Assembly: GCA_030430495.1 (NCBI GenBank)
Contig: JAUIKM010000006.1
Span: 62,001-126,000, forward strand
Length of the DNA stretch: 64,000 nt
Source: a bacterium
GTDB taxonomy: Bacteria > Bacteroidota > Ignavibacteria > Kapaibacteriales > UBA7675
Reading direction: 5' to 3'
In this document: positions 28,501-36,433 of the stretch, in pieces
Layout of the letters: each line of letters starts with the position of its first letter
How positions within the stretch are numbered: the first letter of the stretch is position 1
Notes under the pieces: model-generated
What the model saw: the letters and a program-made list of their open reading frames with translations, nothing else
What the model was told of the DNA's origin: nothing
Database searches by the model: none
Made by a program: the position numbers and the translations under genes

Positions 28501-29693
28501 TCGGCGTCGGCGATATCGACGACTTTCAACTCGTTGCGCCCTCGCTGCCTCTGTCTATAGAAGGCGACAGCGATGCCGCGCTTGAGCTGCGTTTTACACC
28601 GCGCCGTGTCGGACCGCATCAGATTGAATTGAACTTCATTGCCGCCGGAGGCCGCACCCTGCGAACTGTCACCGTGCGCGGCGAAGGTTACATCCCGGAC
28701 ATTGCGCTGGAGTCCGGACTGATCGACTTTGGCGAGGTCGTCGTCGGTACTGAGAAGGTGTTAACGGAAGTTGTCCTGCGCAATGTCGGTGTGGAAAATG
28801 AGACAATCGACCGCATCGCACTCGGCGGTCCGGACCTGTTGCAGTTTGACTTTACATCGCTTGATTTGCCCGTCACGCTTGCACCGTCGGAAACGCTGGA
28901 ACTCGAGCTCAGTTTTACACCGCAGAGAACCGGTCGTTTTTCCTCTTCAATTGTCTTTGAATCCGACTCCGAAATACTGCGGGAGGAGCTGAGTCTGTTC
29001 GGCACGGGCGTTCAGCAGAGCATTCGCATTTTTGTTGAAGACGCGGCGGCCGCCGTTGGCGACGACGTCGATATTGTCGTCAAGGCCGAGCATTCGCTGG
29101 ACCTGGCGGACGTGGAGTTTATCGAGCTTGATGTTGAACTCGACCTCAATGCTTTTCTGCTTTCTCCGCGCGACCCGGCGCTGCGCAGTATGTTTAACGC
29201 CGGTCGTTATACTATTCCGCTCACGCTCCAGGTTCCGGCGACGCCCGGTGAACACGAGCTTGCGCGGCTCGGTTTTACCGCACTTCTCGGCCCCGAGTCT
29301 GAATCTCAGCTTTTGTTAAGTCTGCCCAACCCGGATCAGATTCCGCAGGATGTGCGGACGGACGACGGCCTGTTTCGATTGCGGGAACTTTGTGAAGCCG
29401 GCAATGCTCTGCGCCTGTTTAACAATGGCGGCGACTTTGGGCTGGCAAATGTCAATGTGGAATCGTCTGCGGTGTCGATGACGTTTGAGGCTCACTTCCC
29501 GGGTCGCGATCACGCCTCAATCTGTTTGTACACATCACTTGGCGACTTGGCGGCGGTGTACTACGATGCGGCCATGCAGCCGGGCGCATGGGAGTTTTCG
29601 GCCGACATTGCAACTCTTGCATCGGGTGTTTACTATCTGGTTCTGCGCTCGGGGACTTTGGTCTCGACTGCGCCGCTCGTCATTGGCCGCTGA
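25539..29693 (+). CDS. Large secreted von Willebrand A / beta-propeller / HYDIN-like surface protein
   Basis: A 1384-residue exported protein. The signal peptide is MAKIVLRLLSCILPFSLSIAAATAQ. A von Willebrand A domain (~85-265) has the MIDAS residues (DVSES, GNTSF, TDGDSNG). Residues ~480-850 contain repeated phrases such as DLAVDDLGRIFVIGDFA and DLALASNGDIVVVGS, like SBBP beta-propeller repeats. Residues ~1010-1190 hold immunoglobulin-like repeats (DFGEVVVGTEKV...FTPQRTGRFSS) of the choice-of-anchor-D/HYDIN type. The last ~75 residues (LYTSLGDLAAVYYDA...GVYYLVLRSGTLVSTAPLVI) resemble a T9SS sorting domain. An adhesive surface role is inferred. The first 84 codons of the ORF-track version precede the signal peptide and are dropped. 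Confidence 0.88.
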   Translation: MAKIVLRLLSCILPFSLSIAAATAQTAWVGPPDTSDFPSVHLPIILLDEQNQLVTDPSASDFGVRENSFDRPIESLVCSPLPQQQLSSVLMIDVSESMAVQYLDMARDAALTWLNMLDFETSECALASFNDRNAVNADFTDNRSEIESALSLLEARGNTSFNAALLDPKAAALDIASTGRYQPIVIILTDGDSNGSETAILNKLEGSGIRVYSILLGIEIPALLQTVADASGGLAFANVNTPAAARAAFARIFVHASGGEPCRLTWTAADDCSTARDVEVLYRDILVAETDYEMGIEIFPSVAWTTVYQDLGEVEPATTRSFNLTMCAGDVPVDIEGLRISNPAVTITNYNGAQPPFELGAGEQRTIECEYLAPDSLQRYIEIEIESDACRAARSTVLAGFRGARRIGAGLTLRHPNGGEVFTVGEDVEIRWEGSAAFNRCRVELSSDNGGSWNVVGETEALNTLTWRAAEPVGNQWLARVSALNRDGGDGSWAWGSQRSGAAAVRDLAVDDLGRIFVIGDFAAQVDLGDGFLLQSEGLRDVFLAELSPAGRVVNALSFGGDGDDYAAAIELDGNNGAVFLAAFNGTALLQNELYTSNGNSDFILGRISPGLSVSDVFTFGSPAQDVPGDLALASNGDIVVVGSIGADIEMFNRDLTVKGAFAAAMIKLSRNYQPLNLNIVDGDALNITPIDRFTCVALDARDRVYAAGAISRGAKFKGAELTHSGVAGDILVALYREDGAEHLAFTLNSSADVFASDILADVDNQFVVCGEVGSLDLTGAGAPLRAGGIRNVFVGMFQRDGRVNWADVYGDVSTALSPRMEHAAERDQIVMGLTYSRRIRFGLFNLIDGGGDVDGVFGDMALVRFDYDGDVQQAESFGSLTIDQLTAMTLRSDNLLALGGTFQAPLTLSDTTLTPAGRQDMFVWNYFGANGIVSDQSNRTWTVTDHSFETVDIDFGLCAVNTACERLFDSVLVNSSEIAATVDAFQFGVGDIDDFQLVAPSLPLSIEGDSDAALELRFTPRRVGPHQIELNFIAAGGRTLRTVTVRGEGYIPDIALESGLIDFGEVVVGTEKVLTEVVLRNVGVENETIDRIALGGPDLLQFDFTSLDLPVTLAPSETLELELSFTPQRTGRFSSSIVFESDSEILREELSLFGTGVQQSIRIFVEDAAAAVGDDVDIVVKAEHSLDLADVEFIELDVELDLNAFLLSPRDPALRSMFNAGRYTIPLTLQVPATPGEHELARLGFTALLGPESESQLLLSLPNPDQIPQDVRTDDGLFRLRELCEAGNALRLFNNGGDFGLANVNVESSAVSMTFEAHFPGRDHASICLYTSLGDLAAVYYDAAMQPGAWEFSADIATLASGVYYLVLRSGTLVSTAPLVIGR

Positions 29694-29713
29694 TCTGTTC
29701 CTGATTTCTGCAA

Positions 29714-29751
29714 AGCCACTTTTGTTTGTCACCTGGCTGGAAGCGCCAGGT
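29714..29751 (+). terminator. 3'-end element and hairpin after the VWA gene
   Basis: CACTTTTGTTTGTC (the recurrent tail) is followed by ACCTGGC...GCCAGGT, a 7-bp hairpin. It starts about 20 bp past the stop codon. The T-run precedes rather than follows this hairpin, so it is not a classical terminator. Confidence 0.4.
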
Positions 29752-29820
29752 CTTCCAACTTGTTTGATGCTCTTAAACAAATGTGTTGAAACCCGGTTTG
29801 AATACTCCGCGCTTCGAAAC

Positions 29821-30256
29821 CACCGACAAACAGAAGAAAAAAGCAAGCCGAACAGCGGCAGGGGAGGCGGCCCGGCTTTCAATCGACGCATGCGGGTTTG
29901 GCGTTTGGCTCAGTGCGAGCCTGTTTACATCTCTGAGCCTGACAATGTCAACAAAACGGCACGCTACCTGAAGCCGACTTAAACGAACTCGCTTCCTATC
30001 CCACCGACAAACAGAAAGAAAAAAGCAAGCCGTACAGCGGCAGGGGGAGGCGGCCCGGCTTTCAATCGACGCATGCGGGTTTGGCGGCTTAGTCAACGCG
30101 AGCGGTTGTGTGAAGTGCCGAGCCTCGAACGTACAACACAATGGTGTGAACTGGACCCGATTAATCCACACTTTAAACCCGCTGACAAACAAAAGAAAAA
30201 AGCAAGCCGAAAACCCGCAGGGGAGGCGGCGAAGCCTCTTGCGGGTTTGGCAGTGT
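29821..30256. repeat. Tandem ~180-bp repeat, three copies (third partial)
   Basis: Cores at 29821-29903, 30002-30086 and 30182-30250 share CGACAAACA-GAA-AAAAAGCAAGCC, a GGCAGGGG-AGGCGGC block and GCGGGTTTGGC. Copies 1 and 2 are nearly identical through AATCGACGCATGCGGGTTTGG; copy 3 has lost the middle. Offsets are 181 and 178 bp. Read on the minus strand, each core is a hairpin followed by a T-run and TGTTTGTC, that is, a multiplied terminator-like element. Confidence 0.85.
30185..30248 (-). terminator. Terminator of the ECF sigma/membrane-partner operon
   Basis: On the minus strand AAACCCGCA pairs with TGCGGGTTT (arms 30240-30248 and 30211-30219), followed by CGGCTTGC then TTTTTTCTTTTGTTTGTC. 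It lies 40 bp past the stop of the minus-strand gene ending at 30290 and is the third copy of the 180-bp repeat. Confidence 0.75.
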
Positions 30257-30289
30257 TGCAAGTTGTTTGTTTAAGTGTCGGAAGCGTTG

Positions 30290-31606
30290 TCAGAAGAACT
30301 GGCCGAATTCGATCTGCATGTCGACCGAGATGGCAAAGACGTCATTGGTGTATTGTTCGCTGTCGGGAATGTCGAGCTGATTGCCGTCGTCGAACAGGTC
30401 AATCTTGAAAGTCGTCGGCTGTTGTACGTAGTAATCGAACGTCACGGCGGTGGTCATGAATTTGAACGCTTTGTACGAGACAGCCAGGCGCGGGCCGACG
30501 CTCATGATCTGGCGCTGCACCGAGATTGTTTCCCTGTTGCCGAGCAAGGTGTACAGCGCAAGCAACGTGTTCCACTCATCCGTTACCGGGGCAAGTTGAC
30601 CCGCGATGCGCACGTCGTTTAACTGCATCGTTTCGTCCGCCAGCGCCACGCCGAAGCCCGCCTCAACAGCGAAATTGTCCTGTTTAACCACGCGGTACAT
30701 CGCGTTGATCGAATACTGCGTGTAATCCTGTGTGAAGGTGGTAAACACGCCGCCCGGCGTGCCGTTGATCTGGATGTCGTCCGCGTCGGCGTACATAAAG
30801 TTAAGTGCAAAGTCGTCGTAGGCCACGCCAATGTGATAAGCAAAACGCTGTGTCGTGGCGGGCGGCCGATTCAGTCCGATCTCATCAATCGGCGCGTTGA
30901 GATAGTCGAGCGACTGCGCAAAAACACCAAACTGATAACCGCCGTTGATGCGCAGGTTGTTCTCAACCTCAGCAAAGTCTTCAACAATCTGATCGACGAC
31001 CGCAACGCCTTTGATCGGGTTGACCGCTGACGGTGTGCGCGACGAGTTAAACACCGGTGCGTCGGACATTCCATCGGCATGTGAGATTTTGTCCACCTTG
31101 CGCGCGGGAATGTTTTCCTCAATTTCATCCGGAAGCGAATTGTTAACAACGACCGGAACATCCTCGTTTAACTCGGGCATTGCCGGCGGAGTTGAAGTTT
31201 TTGTTGGAGTTTTGCTCTGGGCAGTTGCCGGGGGAGTGTCCGTTGTGTTTAACTCGACCTGTTGTTGGGGGTTGGTCCATTCCGCGTCCGGCGCGTTCAT
31301 TGCGAGCGGCTCGACGGGTTGCACGATGGGCGGATTTGTCGGCAGATCGGCGACCATGGGGGAATCGGAGCCGGAGAAAAACATCCAGGCGCTCGCACCC
31401 GCAACAAGGGCTACCGATGCCGCCGCCGCCAGACGAAGCGGGGACGTGAGGAGCGCGAAGCGACGGAAAAAAAATGTGCCGGACGGAGTCGTGCCGGAGA
31501 GGATTTTGCGGTTGAGCAGCATGTTGGCTTCCGCCTTGCTCATGACCGGAGCTTCCTTGCGCGCCTTTTCCAGATACTTGTCTACAATATGTCGCGTTTT
31601 GTCCAT
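30290..31606 (-). CDS. Anti-sigma-like membrane protein with beta-barrel-like C-terminal domain
   Basis: A 438-residue protein. A charged cytoplasmic N-terminus (~55 residues, MDKTRHIVDKYLEKARKE) precedes a single hydrophobic helix (LRLAAAASVALVAGASAWMFF). A Pro/Thr-rich linker spans ~85-150. Residues ~215-438 look like an outer-membrane beta-barrel (GGYQFGVFAQSLDYL, YHIGVAYDDFALNFMYADADD, ending VDMQIEFGQFF). It lies 10 bp downstream of the ECF sigma gene, the classic position of an anti-sigma factor. The combination of one N-terminal helix and a barrel-like C-terminus in one chain is odd, since one protein would face both membranes. No zinc-binding anti-sigma motif (HxxxCxxC) is seen, so the anti-sigma role is inferred from position. 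Confidence 0.7.
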   Translation of the reverse strand: MDKTRHIVDKYLEKARKEAPVMSKAEANMLLNRKILSGTTPSGTFFFRRFALLTSPLRLAAAASVALVAGASAWMFFSGSDSPMVADLPTNPPIVQPVEPLAMNAPDAEWTNPQQQVELNTTDTPPATAQSKTPTKTSTPPAMPELNEDVPVVVNNSLPDEIEENIPARKVDKISHADGMSDAPVFNSSRTPSAVNPIKGVAVVDQIVEDFAEVENNLRINGGYQFGVFAQSLDYLNAPIDEIGLNRPPATTQRFAYHIGVAYDDFALNFMYADADDIQINGTPGGVFTTFTQDYTQYSINAMYRVVKQDNFAVEAGFGVALADETMQLNDVRIAGQLAPVTDEWNTLLALYTLLGNRETISVQRQIMSVGPRLAVSYKAFKFMTTAVTFDYYVQQPTTFKIDLFDDGNQLDIPDSEQYTNDVFAISVDMQIEFGQFF

Positions 31607-31616
31607 AGAGTCAGCC

Positions 31617-32219
31617 TTAAGCGCCCTGTCCGAGCAGGACCCGCAGGTCCGGCGCGTGCTCCACCGATTCCTGCGGCACGTTTGAATGCCGTTGTTGAAA
31701 CAATTCTTCTGGTTCGATCACTTTCGTCAGGATTTTCTGCAGTTTTTCGCGTCCGCGTTTGAGGCGGGATTTGACGCCGGAGAGGGAGCCGCCCTGGACG
31801 GCGCGGATATCTTCGAGCGAGAGGCCGACGATTTCGAACATCACGAGCGCTTCGCGTTGCGCCTCGGGCAGTTCGTCCATGGCGCGGTAGAGCACATCGA
31901 CGTCGTGACTGGTTTCGGGCGCGGAGCCGCGGTCGCGGATGTCGTTGGCGCGTTCCCAGTCGAATACTCCAAAGAGGGAGCGACGTTTGGAGTTGCGCCA
32001 GTGCCGCCGGCGGGCGATCGTCAGCACATAACTGAGGAAGGCCTCGCGGTTGCGCACGCCGTCGAAGTGTTCGTAGGCGAGCAGGAGAGTATCGCTGACG
32101 AGATCGCGCGCTTCCTCGGCATCGCGGGTCATACCACGGGCAAAGCGCGCCAGTCTGTCGTGGACGCTGTTCCAGAGGTCGAGGAAGTCTTGCTGTTTTT
32201 GTTTGTCTGTGTCGGTCAT
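31617..32219 (-). CDS. ECF-type RNA polymerase sigma factor
   Basis: A 200-residue sigma-70 family protein. Region 2: WNSVHDRLARFARGMTRDAEEARDLVSDTLLLAYEHFDGVRNREAFLSYVLTIARRRHW, with the usual DLVSDT and FLSYV..IARR stretch. Region 4: MDELPEAQREALVMFEIVGLSLEDIRAVQGGSLSGVKSRLKRGREKL. The ATG of MTDTDKQK is chosen; the ORF track adds 13 residues. It is followed within 10 bp by a gene for a single-pass membrane protein, giving a likely sigma/anti-sigma pair that responds to envelope signals. The first codons (GACAAACAAAAAC) happen to resemble the reverse of the TTGTTTGTC element. Confidence 0.9.
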   Translation of the reverse strand: MTDTDKQKQQDFLDLWNSVHDRLARFARGMTRDAEEARDLVSDTLLLAYEHFDGVRNREAFLSYVLTIARRRHWRNSKRRSLFGVFDWERANDIRDRGSAPETSHDVDVLYRAMDELPEAQREALVMFEIVGLSLEDIRAVQGGSLSGVKSRLKRGREKLQKILTKVIEPEELFQQRHSNVPQESVEHAPDLRVLLGQGA

Positions 32220-32357
32220 CGCAGCCTGCTCTATCGTCGTTCCATGGAGAAGAAACACGAGTCGCCGGAAAGATTCACGTGCAGCGGGAATTTTTTGGGA
32301 ATAATGGCTGAGGGACGGAAAGGGTGCAGGAAAAGTTGCGTCGCGTCTGTTCTGAAG

Positions 32358-33725
32358 CTATTGGGATATGGGTTCTTCGAACAGCTCGGGTTTGAGTTCG
32401 CGGAGTTTTTGTTCGAGGTCTGGAGGGAGTTTTGACTCGCAGAGGGTTTCGGCTTTCAGGAGTTGGTCGGTGGAAACACCTTTGGTTTCGAGCAAGTTCG
32501 CGTTCAAGAGCTGGGCGAGTTTTAAGTTCGCGTTCCAGAGCTGGGCGAGTTTTAAGTTCGCGTTCCAGAGCTGGGCGAGTTTTAAGTTCGCGCCCCAGAG
32601 CTGGGCGAGTTTTAAGTTCGCGTTCAAGAGCTGGGCGTGTTGCAAGTTCGCGCGTTGCAGGTGGGCGTGTTGCAAGTTCGCGCGTTGCAGGTGGGCGTGT
32701 TGCAAGTTCGCGTCTTGAAGGTGGGCGTGTTGCAAGTTCGCGTGCCGGAGTATTGCCTGTTCTAAGTTCGCGCGCCCGAATTTGGTCTTCTGTAAGTTCG
32801 CGTGCCGGAGTATGGTCTGTTGTAAGGTCGCGTGCCAAAGCTGGGCCTCTTGCAGGTTGGCTTTGTCAAGTTTTGCCCGGCCAAGGTTCGACATATCCAG
32901 CAAAGCCTTCGGCAAATAGCCGCCCGCGTCGTTCGCAACGCGGAAATCTGCGCCGCGCAGGTCGACATTGCGCAGGTCTACCTGGCCGGGTTCGTCGCGA
33001 TCTTGTGGACGTCGAACGATAACACTGAGCGCCGCCTGAATGTCCTGCGGCGGTTTGATGTTTTTGTCGTCAGTTTCTTCGGCCTTGCCGTCGTGAAATT
33101 TGCCCATTTTCCAGGGCCGGATGTCAAGTTCGGCAACAAGCGACTCTTCGCGTTTCGGCGGCCAGGGCGCGCGTTCGCGAATGTAGGCGGAGAGCACTTC
33201 AACAATGGTCCAGTGGTGGACCCCGGAATTGCGCATGATCTGTTCCAGCGCGTAAATGCCGCCGAGGCGGATCTCAATTTTATCGTCGGCCAGTTGTGTG
33301 ATCGCGTTGGTGTAGCGCTCGTTGATCTGACTCTGCGTGGCGGCGTCCGCCTGTTTGGCGGCGGCTTTGGAGCGATGCCAGGCCACAATCAAACCAATAA
33401 CGGCAAATAATCCGGCGAGAATTTTCAGCAGGGTTTCGCGGTGGCGGATTTCGTAGTCGTGGCGCAGGTTGTTCAGCGACTGCCCGTCAACAGAATCCAG
33501 CTTGGCCCCCCAGTCCACCATGCGCGGCGGCAGGTCGAACACGAGGAAAATGAGCAACGCAACAATGGCGATCCAGATTACCCAACTGGAAACCTGGCGC
33601 ATATCCGTCAGGTTGATCTGCCGTAAACGCCCGGCCAACTGGTGGAGGGGCGCAGTCACAAAACCCCAGGTTTTTTTGCCGAAAGACAGGAGGTTGTTTA
33701 GCCATGGGCGAAGACGAGTGCGCAT
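32358..33725 (-). CDS. Membrane-anchored pentapeptide-repeat protein
   Basis: A 455-residue protein. Two hydrophobic helices (~46-66, VIWIAIVALLIFLVF; ~98-116, LLKILAGLFAVIGLIVAW) precede a cytoplasmic region with the phrase IRLGGIYALEQIMRNSGVHHWTIVEVLSAYIRERAPW, often seen ahead of pentapeptide repeats in bacterial membrane proteins. From about residue 245 the chain is pentapeptide repeats of the A(N/D)LxxA type (ANLQHAHLQR, ANLKLAQLWN), forming a right-handed beta-helix. Twelve 30-bp DNA units encode the regular part. Function is unknown; a signalling or scaffolding role is guessed. It ends 139 bp upstream of the sigma gene on the same strand. Confidence 0.87.
   Translation of the reverse strand: MRTRLRPWLNNLLSFGKKTWGFVTAPLHQLAGRLRQINLTDMRQVSSWVIWIAIVALLIFLVFDLPPRMVDWGAKLDSVDGQSLNNLRHDYEIRHRETLLKILAGLFAVIGLIVAWHRSKAAAKQADAATQSQINERYTNAITQLADDKIEIRLGGIYALEQIMRNSGVHHWTIVEVLSAYIRERAPWPPKREESLVAELDIRPWKMGKFHDGKAEETDDKNIKPPQDIQAALSVIVRRPQDRDEPGQVDLRNVDLRGADFRVANDAGGYLPKALLDMSNLGRAKLDKANLQEAQLWHATLQQTILRHANLQKTKFGRANLEQAILRHANLQHAHLQDANLQHAHLQRANLQHAHLQRANLQHAQLLNANLKLAQLWGANLKLAQLWNANLKLAQLWNANLKLAQLLNANLLETKGVSTDQLLKAETLCESKLPPDLEQKLRELKPELFEEPISQ
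32494..32853. repeat. Twelve 30-bp tandem units inside the pentapeptide-repeat gene
   Basis: Each unit begins AAGTTCGCG (AAGGTCGCG in the last) and encodes ten residues, two pentapeptides. Two subfamilies are near-identical at DNA level: units with CCAGAGCTGGGCGAGTTTT and units with GTTGCAGGTGGGCGTGTTGC, two of which are exact copies. The local near-identity suggests recent expansion by slippage or unequal exchange. Confidence 0.9.
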
Positions 33726-34000
33726 TCAGGTTCCCGCGCCATATAACGTTGTGAGCGGAATGATGAGGCGGAAAATAGTGAAATATTCGCGGATTCAGCA
33801 ATACGGCGCTTTGTGTGGCGTTCGGCAGGCGCAACAACTGTAAAACCGAAGACAAAGACACAAAATGTCCGCTGTGGTATTTGTCAAAAGGATGACTTGA
33901 CTGAAATGCGCTGAAAGGACATTGTTTTACAAATAGTCCGGGATAAATCGACGGTTTAAAGCAATTGAGCTGGAATTTTCGGCCGATAATATTGCACAGC

Positions 34001-35350
34001 TCAGCGCGCCACAACGATCTGCCGGCTTGTGGACTTCTCGCAACCGCTGACTCGAACATGATAGACGCCGGGCCGCAGAGTTGAAACGTCGACAGATTGT
34101 TCACTGGAGGCATCAGCGGAAGCGGCCATGATCAAACGCCCGGTACAATCAAACAATTCAATGCGTTTGTCCGCGCAGATCCACGGTATCGAGATAGTGA
34201 AGTTTTGATTGGCTGGATTGGGATACACTATCGAGAGCTGCTGGTTTGTGGGGGAGATGTCATCCTCGTCAATTGACGTTGTCCTGGTGTCGTAGCGCAG
34301 GATATTGCCGCTTTGAGAAACCGCGATTGCGAAGTCTTTGTTGATGTACGCAATTTTGGTTATTGCAAAGAACGGGTTTGGAATGCTGGAATTATCAACG
34401 ATCCACGTTTTTCCGCCGTCGTTTGTTCTGATAATTTTTTCGTCCCGTCCTCCGGCAATGCCGTGCTGTTCATCGAAAAAATCAACGCATATCAAGCCGA
34501 AGGGAGGATTGATTCTTTCTTCAAGTAGAGAGGACCAGGATTCGCCCCCGTCCGAGGTCTTGAAAACTCTGTCGTTGCCCGAGTGACCCTCCGTAACATC
34601 CATTCCAACCAACCATCCGTGCAAAGGATCAATGAACTGTAACTGCCAGCTTTCCCGCTGTAGTGGCGTCTGGTACGTTGTCCATGCGCCGTTTTTTAAA
34701 TTGAGCCTGGCAATCGCGAAATTCGTCCCGTCGCTCACAAAACACTTCCAGATGCACTCATTCTTATCGATGTATGCGATGTCCCACAGGAAAACATTCT
34801 GGCGTGTCCGAAAGTTTTTCCATGATTTGCCGCCGTCCACCGTGTGGAAAACTTTGTCTGTTTCGGTTGAGGCGATCCCGTTCATGGCATCGCTCATGGC
34901 AATGTCCCTGAATCTTTCGTCGAAATCGAAGTCGAGCGTGTCCCATGAATCGCCGCCGTTATAGGAGCGGAACATCATTCCGCTGTCGGCAACCACAATG
35001 GCGATGTCAGGGGTGGGATGGGCTACGGCGGAGAAAGGAACCGGGAGGTTGATGAAGTTGCCATTATCATCACGGTCGGGTTTGAAAACCAGAACAGAAT
35101 CCCAGGTTTGTCCGCCATCGGTGGTACGTTGGATTATCGGTCCGATTCTTTCACCCCAGTTGCCGGCGGCCATTCCGTGCATCTCGTCCGCAAATTCTAC
35201 ATCGCGGTAATTGACGCTGTTGATGTAGTCGACAATTTTCCAGTCGTGCGCCTGGGCGGCGAGTTCACATACAGCGAGTGTCAGGAATACCGCAGTCAAA
35301 ACTGCCGGTGCGAGCCGGGCACTATTTCGAAAAGCTTGCAGTGTACTCAT
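34001..35350 (-). CDS. Secreted YCF48/BNR-type beta-propeller with T9SS sorting domain
   Basis: A 449-residue exported protein. The signal peptide is MSTLQAFRNSARLAPAVLTAVFLTLAVCELAAQA. The body consists of repeats with an Asp-box pattern: TTDGGQTWDSV, YNGGDSWDTL, TVDGGKSWKNF, TSDGGESWSSL, TNDGGKTWIV, the hallmark of YCF48/sialidase-like propellers. The last ~80 residues (LSIVYPNPANQNFTISIP...LFDCTGRLIMAAS...LRPGVYHVRVSG) are a type A T9SS C-terminal domain, so the protein is exported across the outer membrane and probably anchored there. Its ligand is unknown. I choose the ATG of MSTLQAF; ATGs 12 and 42 bp upstream are alternatives. Confidence 0.9.
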   Translation of the reverse strand: MSTLQAFRNSARLAPAVLTAVFLTLAVCELAAQAHDWKIVDYINSVNYRDVEFADEMHGMAAGNWGERIGPIIQRTTDGGQTWDSVLVFKPDRDDNGNFINLPVPFSAVAHPTPDIAIVVADSGMMFRSYNGGDSWDTLDFDFDERFRDIAMSDAMNGIASTETDKVFHTVDGGKSWKNFRTRQNVFLWDIAYIDKNECIWKCFVSDGTNFAIARLNLKNGAWTTYQTPLQRESWQLQFIDPLHGWLVGMDVTEGHSGNDRVFKTSDGGESWSSLLEERINPPFGLICVDFFDEQHGIAGGRDEKIIRTNDGGKTWIVDNSSIPNPFFAITKIAYINKDFAIAVSQSGNILRYDTRTTSIDEDDISPTNQQLSIVYPNPANQNFTISIPWICADKRIELFDCTGRLIMAASADASSEQSVDVSTLRPGVYHVRVSGCEKSTSRQIVVAR

Positions 35351-35500
35351 CAAAGGTTCCATGAAAGCGATGGTGTTGTTACTCTGTAACACAAATGCCC
35401 ACGACTCAACTCAAGTCCCGGGCGGTCCGAGCTGTAAAACAATGCGATTAATTTTCGTTACAAGCTTGATCAAATTTAGTCGAAACGCCAATTGTGCTTT

Positions 35501-36433
35501 TCAACGATTAATGATCAGTTTATCGCTGATCAGTTTGTGACCGGCGGCGCTCAATTCGTACATGTAGGTTCCGGACTGGAGGTTCGCGACATCCAGCGCG
35601 ACATGCGTTGCGCCATCCAGCAACTCAACTTCCGTTCCGGCGACAATGCGGCCTTGCAAATTATATACCGTCAACCTGGCAAGTCCAGCGGCAGCAACGA
35701 TCAGCTCAAACTCAACGGTTGATCCCGAGGCCGGATTGGGCATAACCAGTGAATGATTGACGGGCGCGGCCCCATCGTTCGGTTTGTCTGCCTCGGGCGT
35801 CGAGCCTTTTGTGAAGCCAGGGAAGTCACAGGTCGTGAAACAGGAAGAAAGCCCTTGCGCGGGAGTTGCATCGTCACAATTGACTTCATCATGCGGAGCG
35901 CCTCGGTATATCTCGATGATTCCGCCCTGATTGGATACACAAATCGTTATTCCCGCGTAACAACATGCCTCGCCAAGACAGGGGACCAGGAATGTAAAAG
36001 TCTGGCCTTCCGGACCATTGACAATAAATTCGCTGAAACAGGCCGCGGCGGAAATGCGCCATGTGTCGTCGCAGGTGCCGGGGGCAGGGAGGGTGAAAAT
36101 CGGCGGTGAACTCAACAGCAGGGCTTCAAAAGTATCTTCGAATATTACCTGAGGATCGCACAAGCAGCCCGCAACAATTTCGATCTCGGTAATCTGTACA
36201 TCCTTGAAGTAACCGCAAGCCACCCTTTTTACATAGGTCACTTCGACCGCACAGCCGGTATATGGACAGGGATCAAGAAGGAGTAACCGGGTCTCTGGCG
36301 GCCCCCAAGGGTCGCCTTCACAGTCCGGAGTGCACTGGGATTGCGATTCAACGACGAAAATGAAACAAAACAGCGCGGCGACAATCAACAAACCGAAGCC
36401 GGTGTGTCGTTTGGTTGAAAAGTTTGTAAACAT
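35501..36433 (-). CDS. Cysteine-rich secreted protein with T9SS sorting domain
   Basis: A 310-residue exported protein. The signal peptide (FGLLIVAALFCFIFVVESQSQ) leads to a region with about 18 cysteines (CTPDCEG, DPCPYTGCAVEV, GCLCDP, GEACCYAG, SSCFTTCDFP), implying disulfide bonds in the secreted form. The last ~85 residues (HSLVMPNPASGSTVEFELIV...TVYNLQGRIVAG...LQSGTYMYELSA...KLIINR) are a T9SS type A sorting domain. I recognise no family for the Cys-rich part. It lies 150 bp upstream of the propeller gene on the same strand. Phased ATTTGACC repeats sit about 280-340 bp upstream of its start. Confidence 0.88.
   Translation of the reverse strand: MFTNFSTKRHTGFGLLIVAALFCFIFVVESQSQCTPDCEGDPWGPPETRLLLLDPCPYTGCAVEVTYVKRVACGYFKDVQITEIEIVAGCLCDPQVIFEDTFEALLLSSPPIFTLPAPGTCDDTWRISAAACFSEFIVNGPEGQTFTFLVPCLGEACCYAGITICVSNQGGIIEIYRGAPHDEVNCDDATPAQGLSSCFTTCDFPGFTKGSTPEADKPNDGAAPVNHSLVMPNPASGSTVEFELIVAAAGLARLTVYNLQGRIVAGTEVELLDGATHVALDVANLQSGTYMYELSAAGHKLISDKLIINR

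Noticed and set aside
32494-32853. Regular 30-bp repeats that could be mistaken for a CRISPR array
   Set aside because: Units are contiguous with no unique spacers, keep a continuous reading frame on the minus strand and encode pentapeptide repeats; no cas genes are near.
32432-33022. Plus-strand 196-codon ORF opposite the pentapeptide gene
   Set aside because: Its Arg/Ser repeats are the antisense reading of the 30-bp units; the minus-strand frame has helices, linker and a known repeat family.
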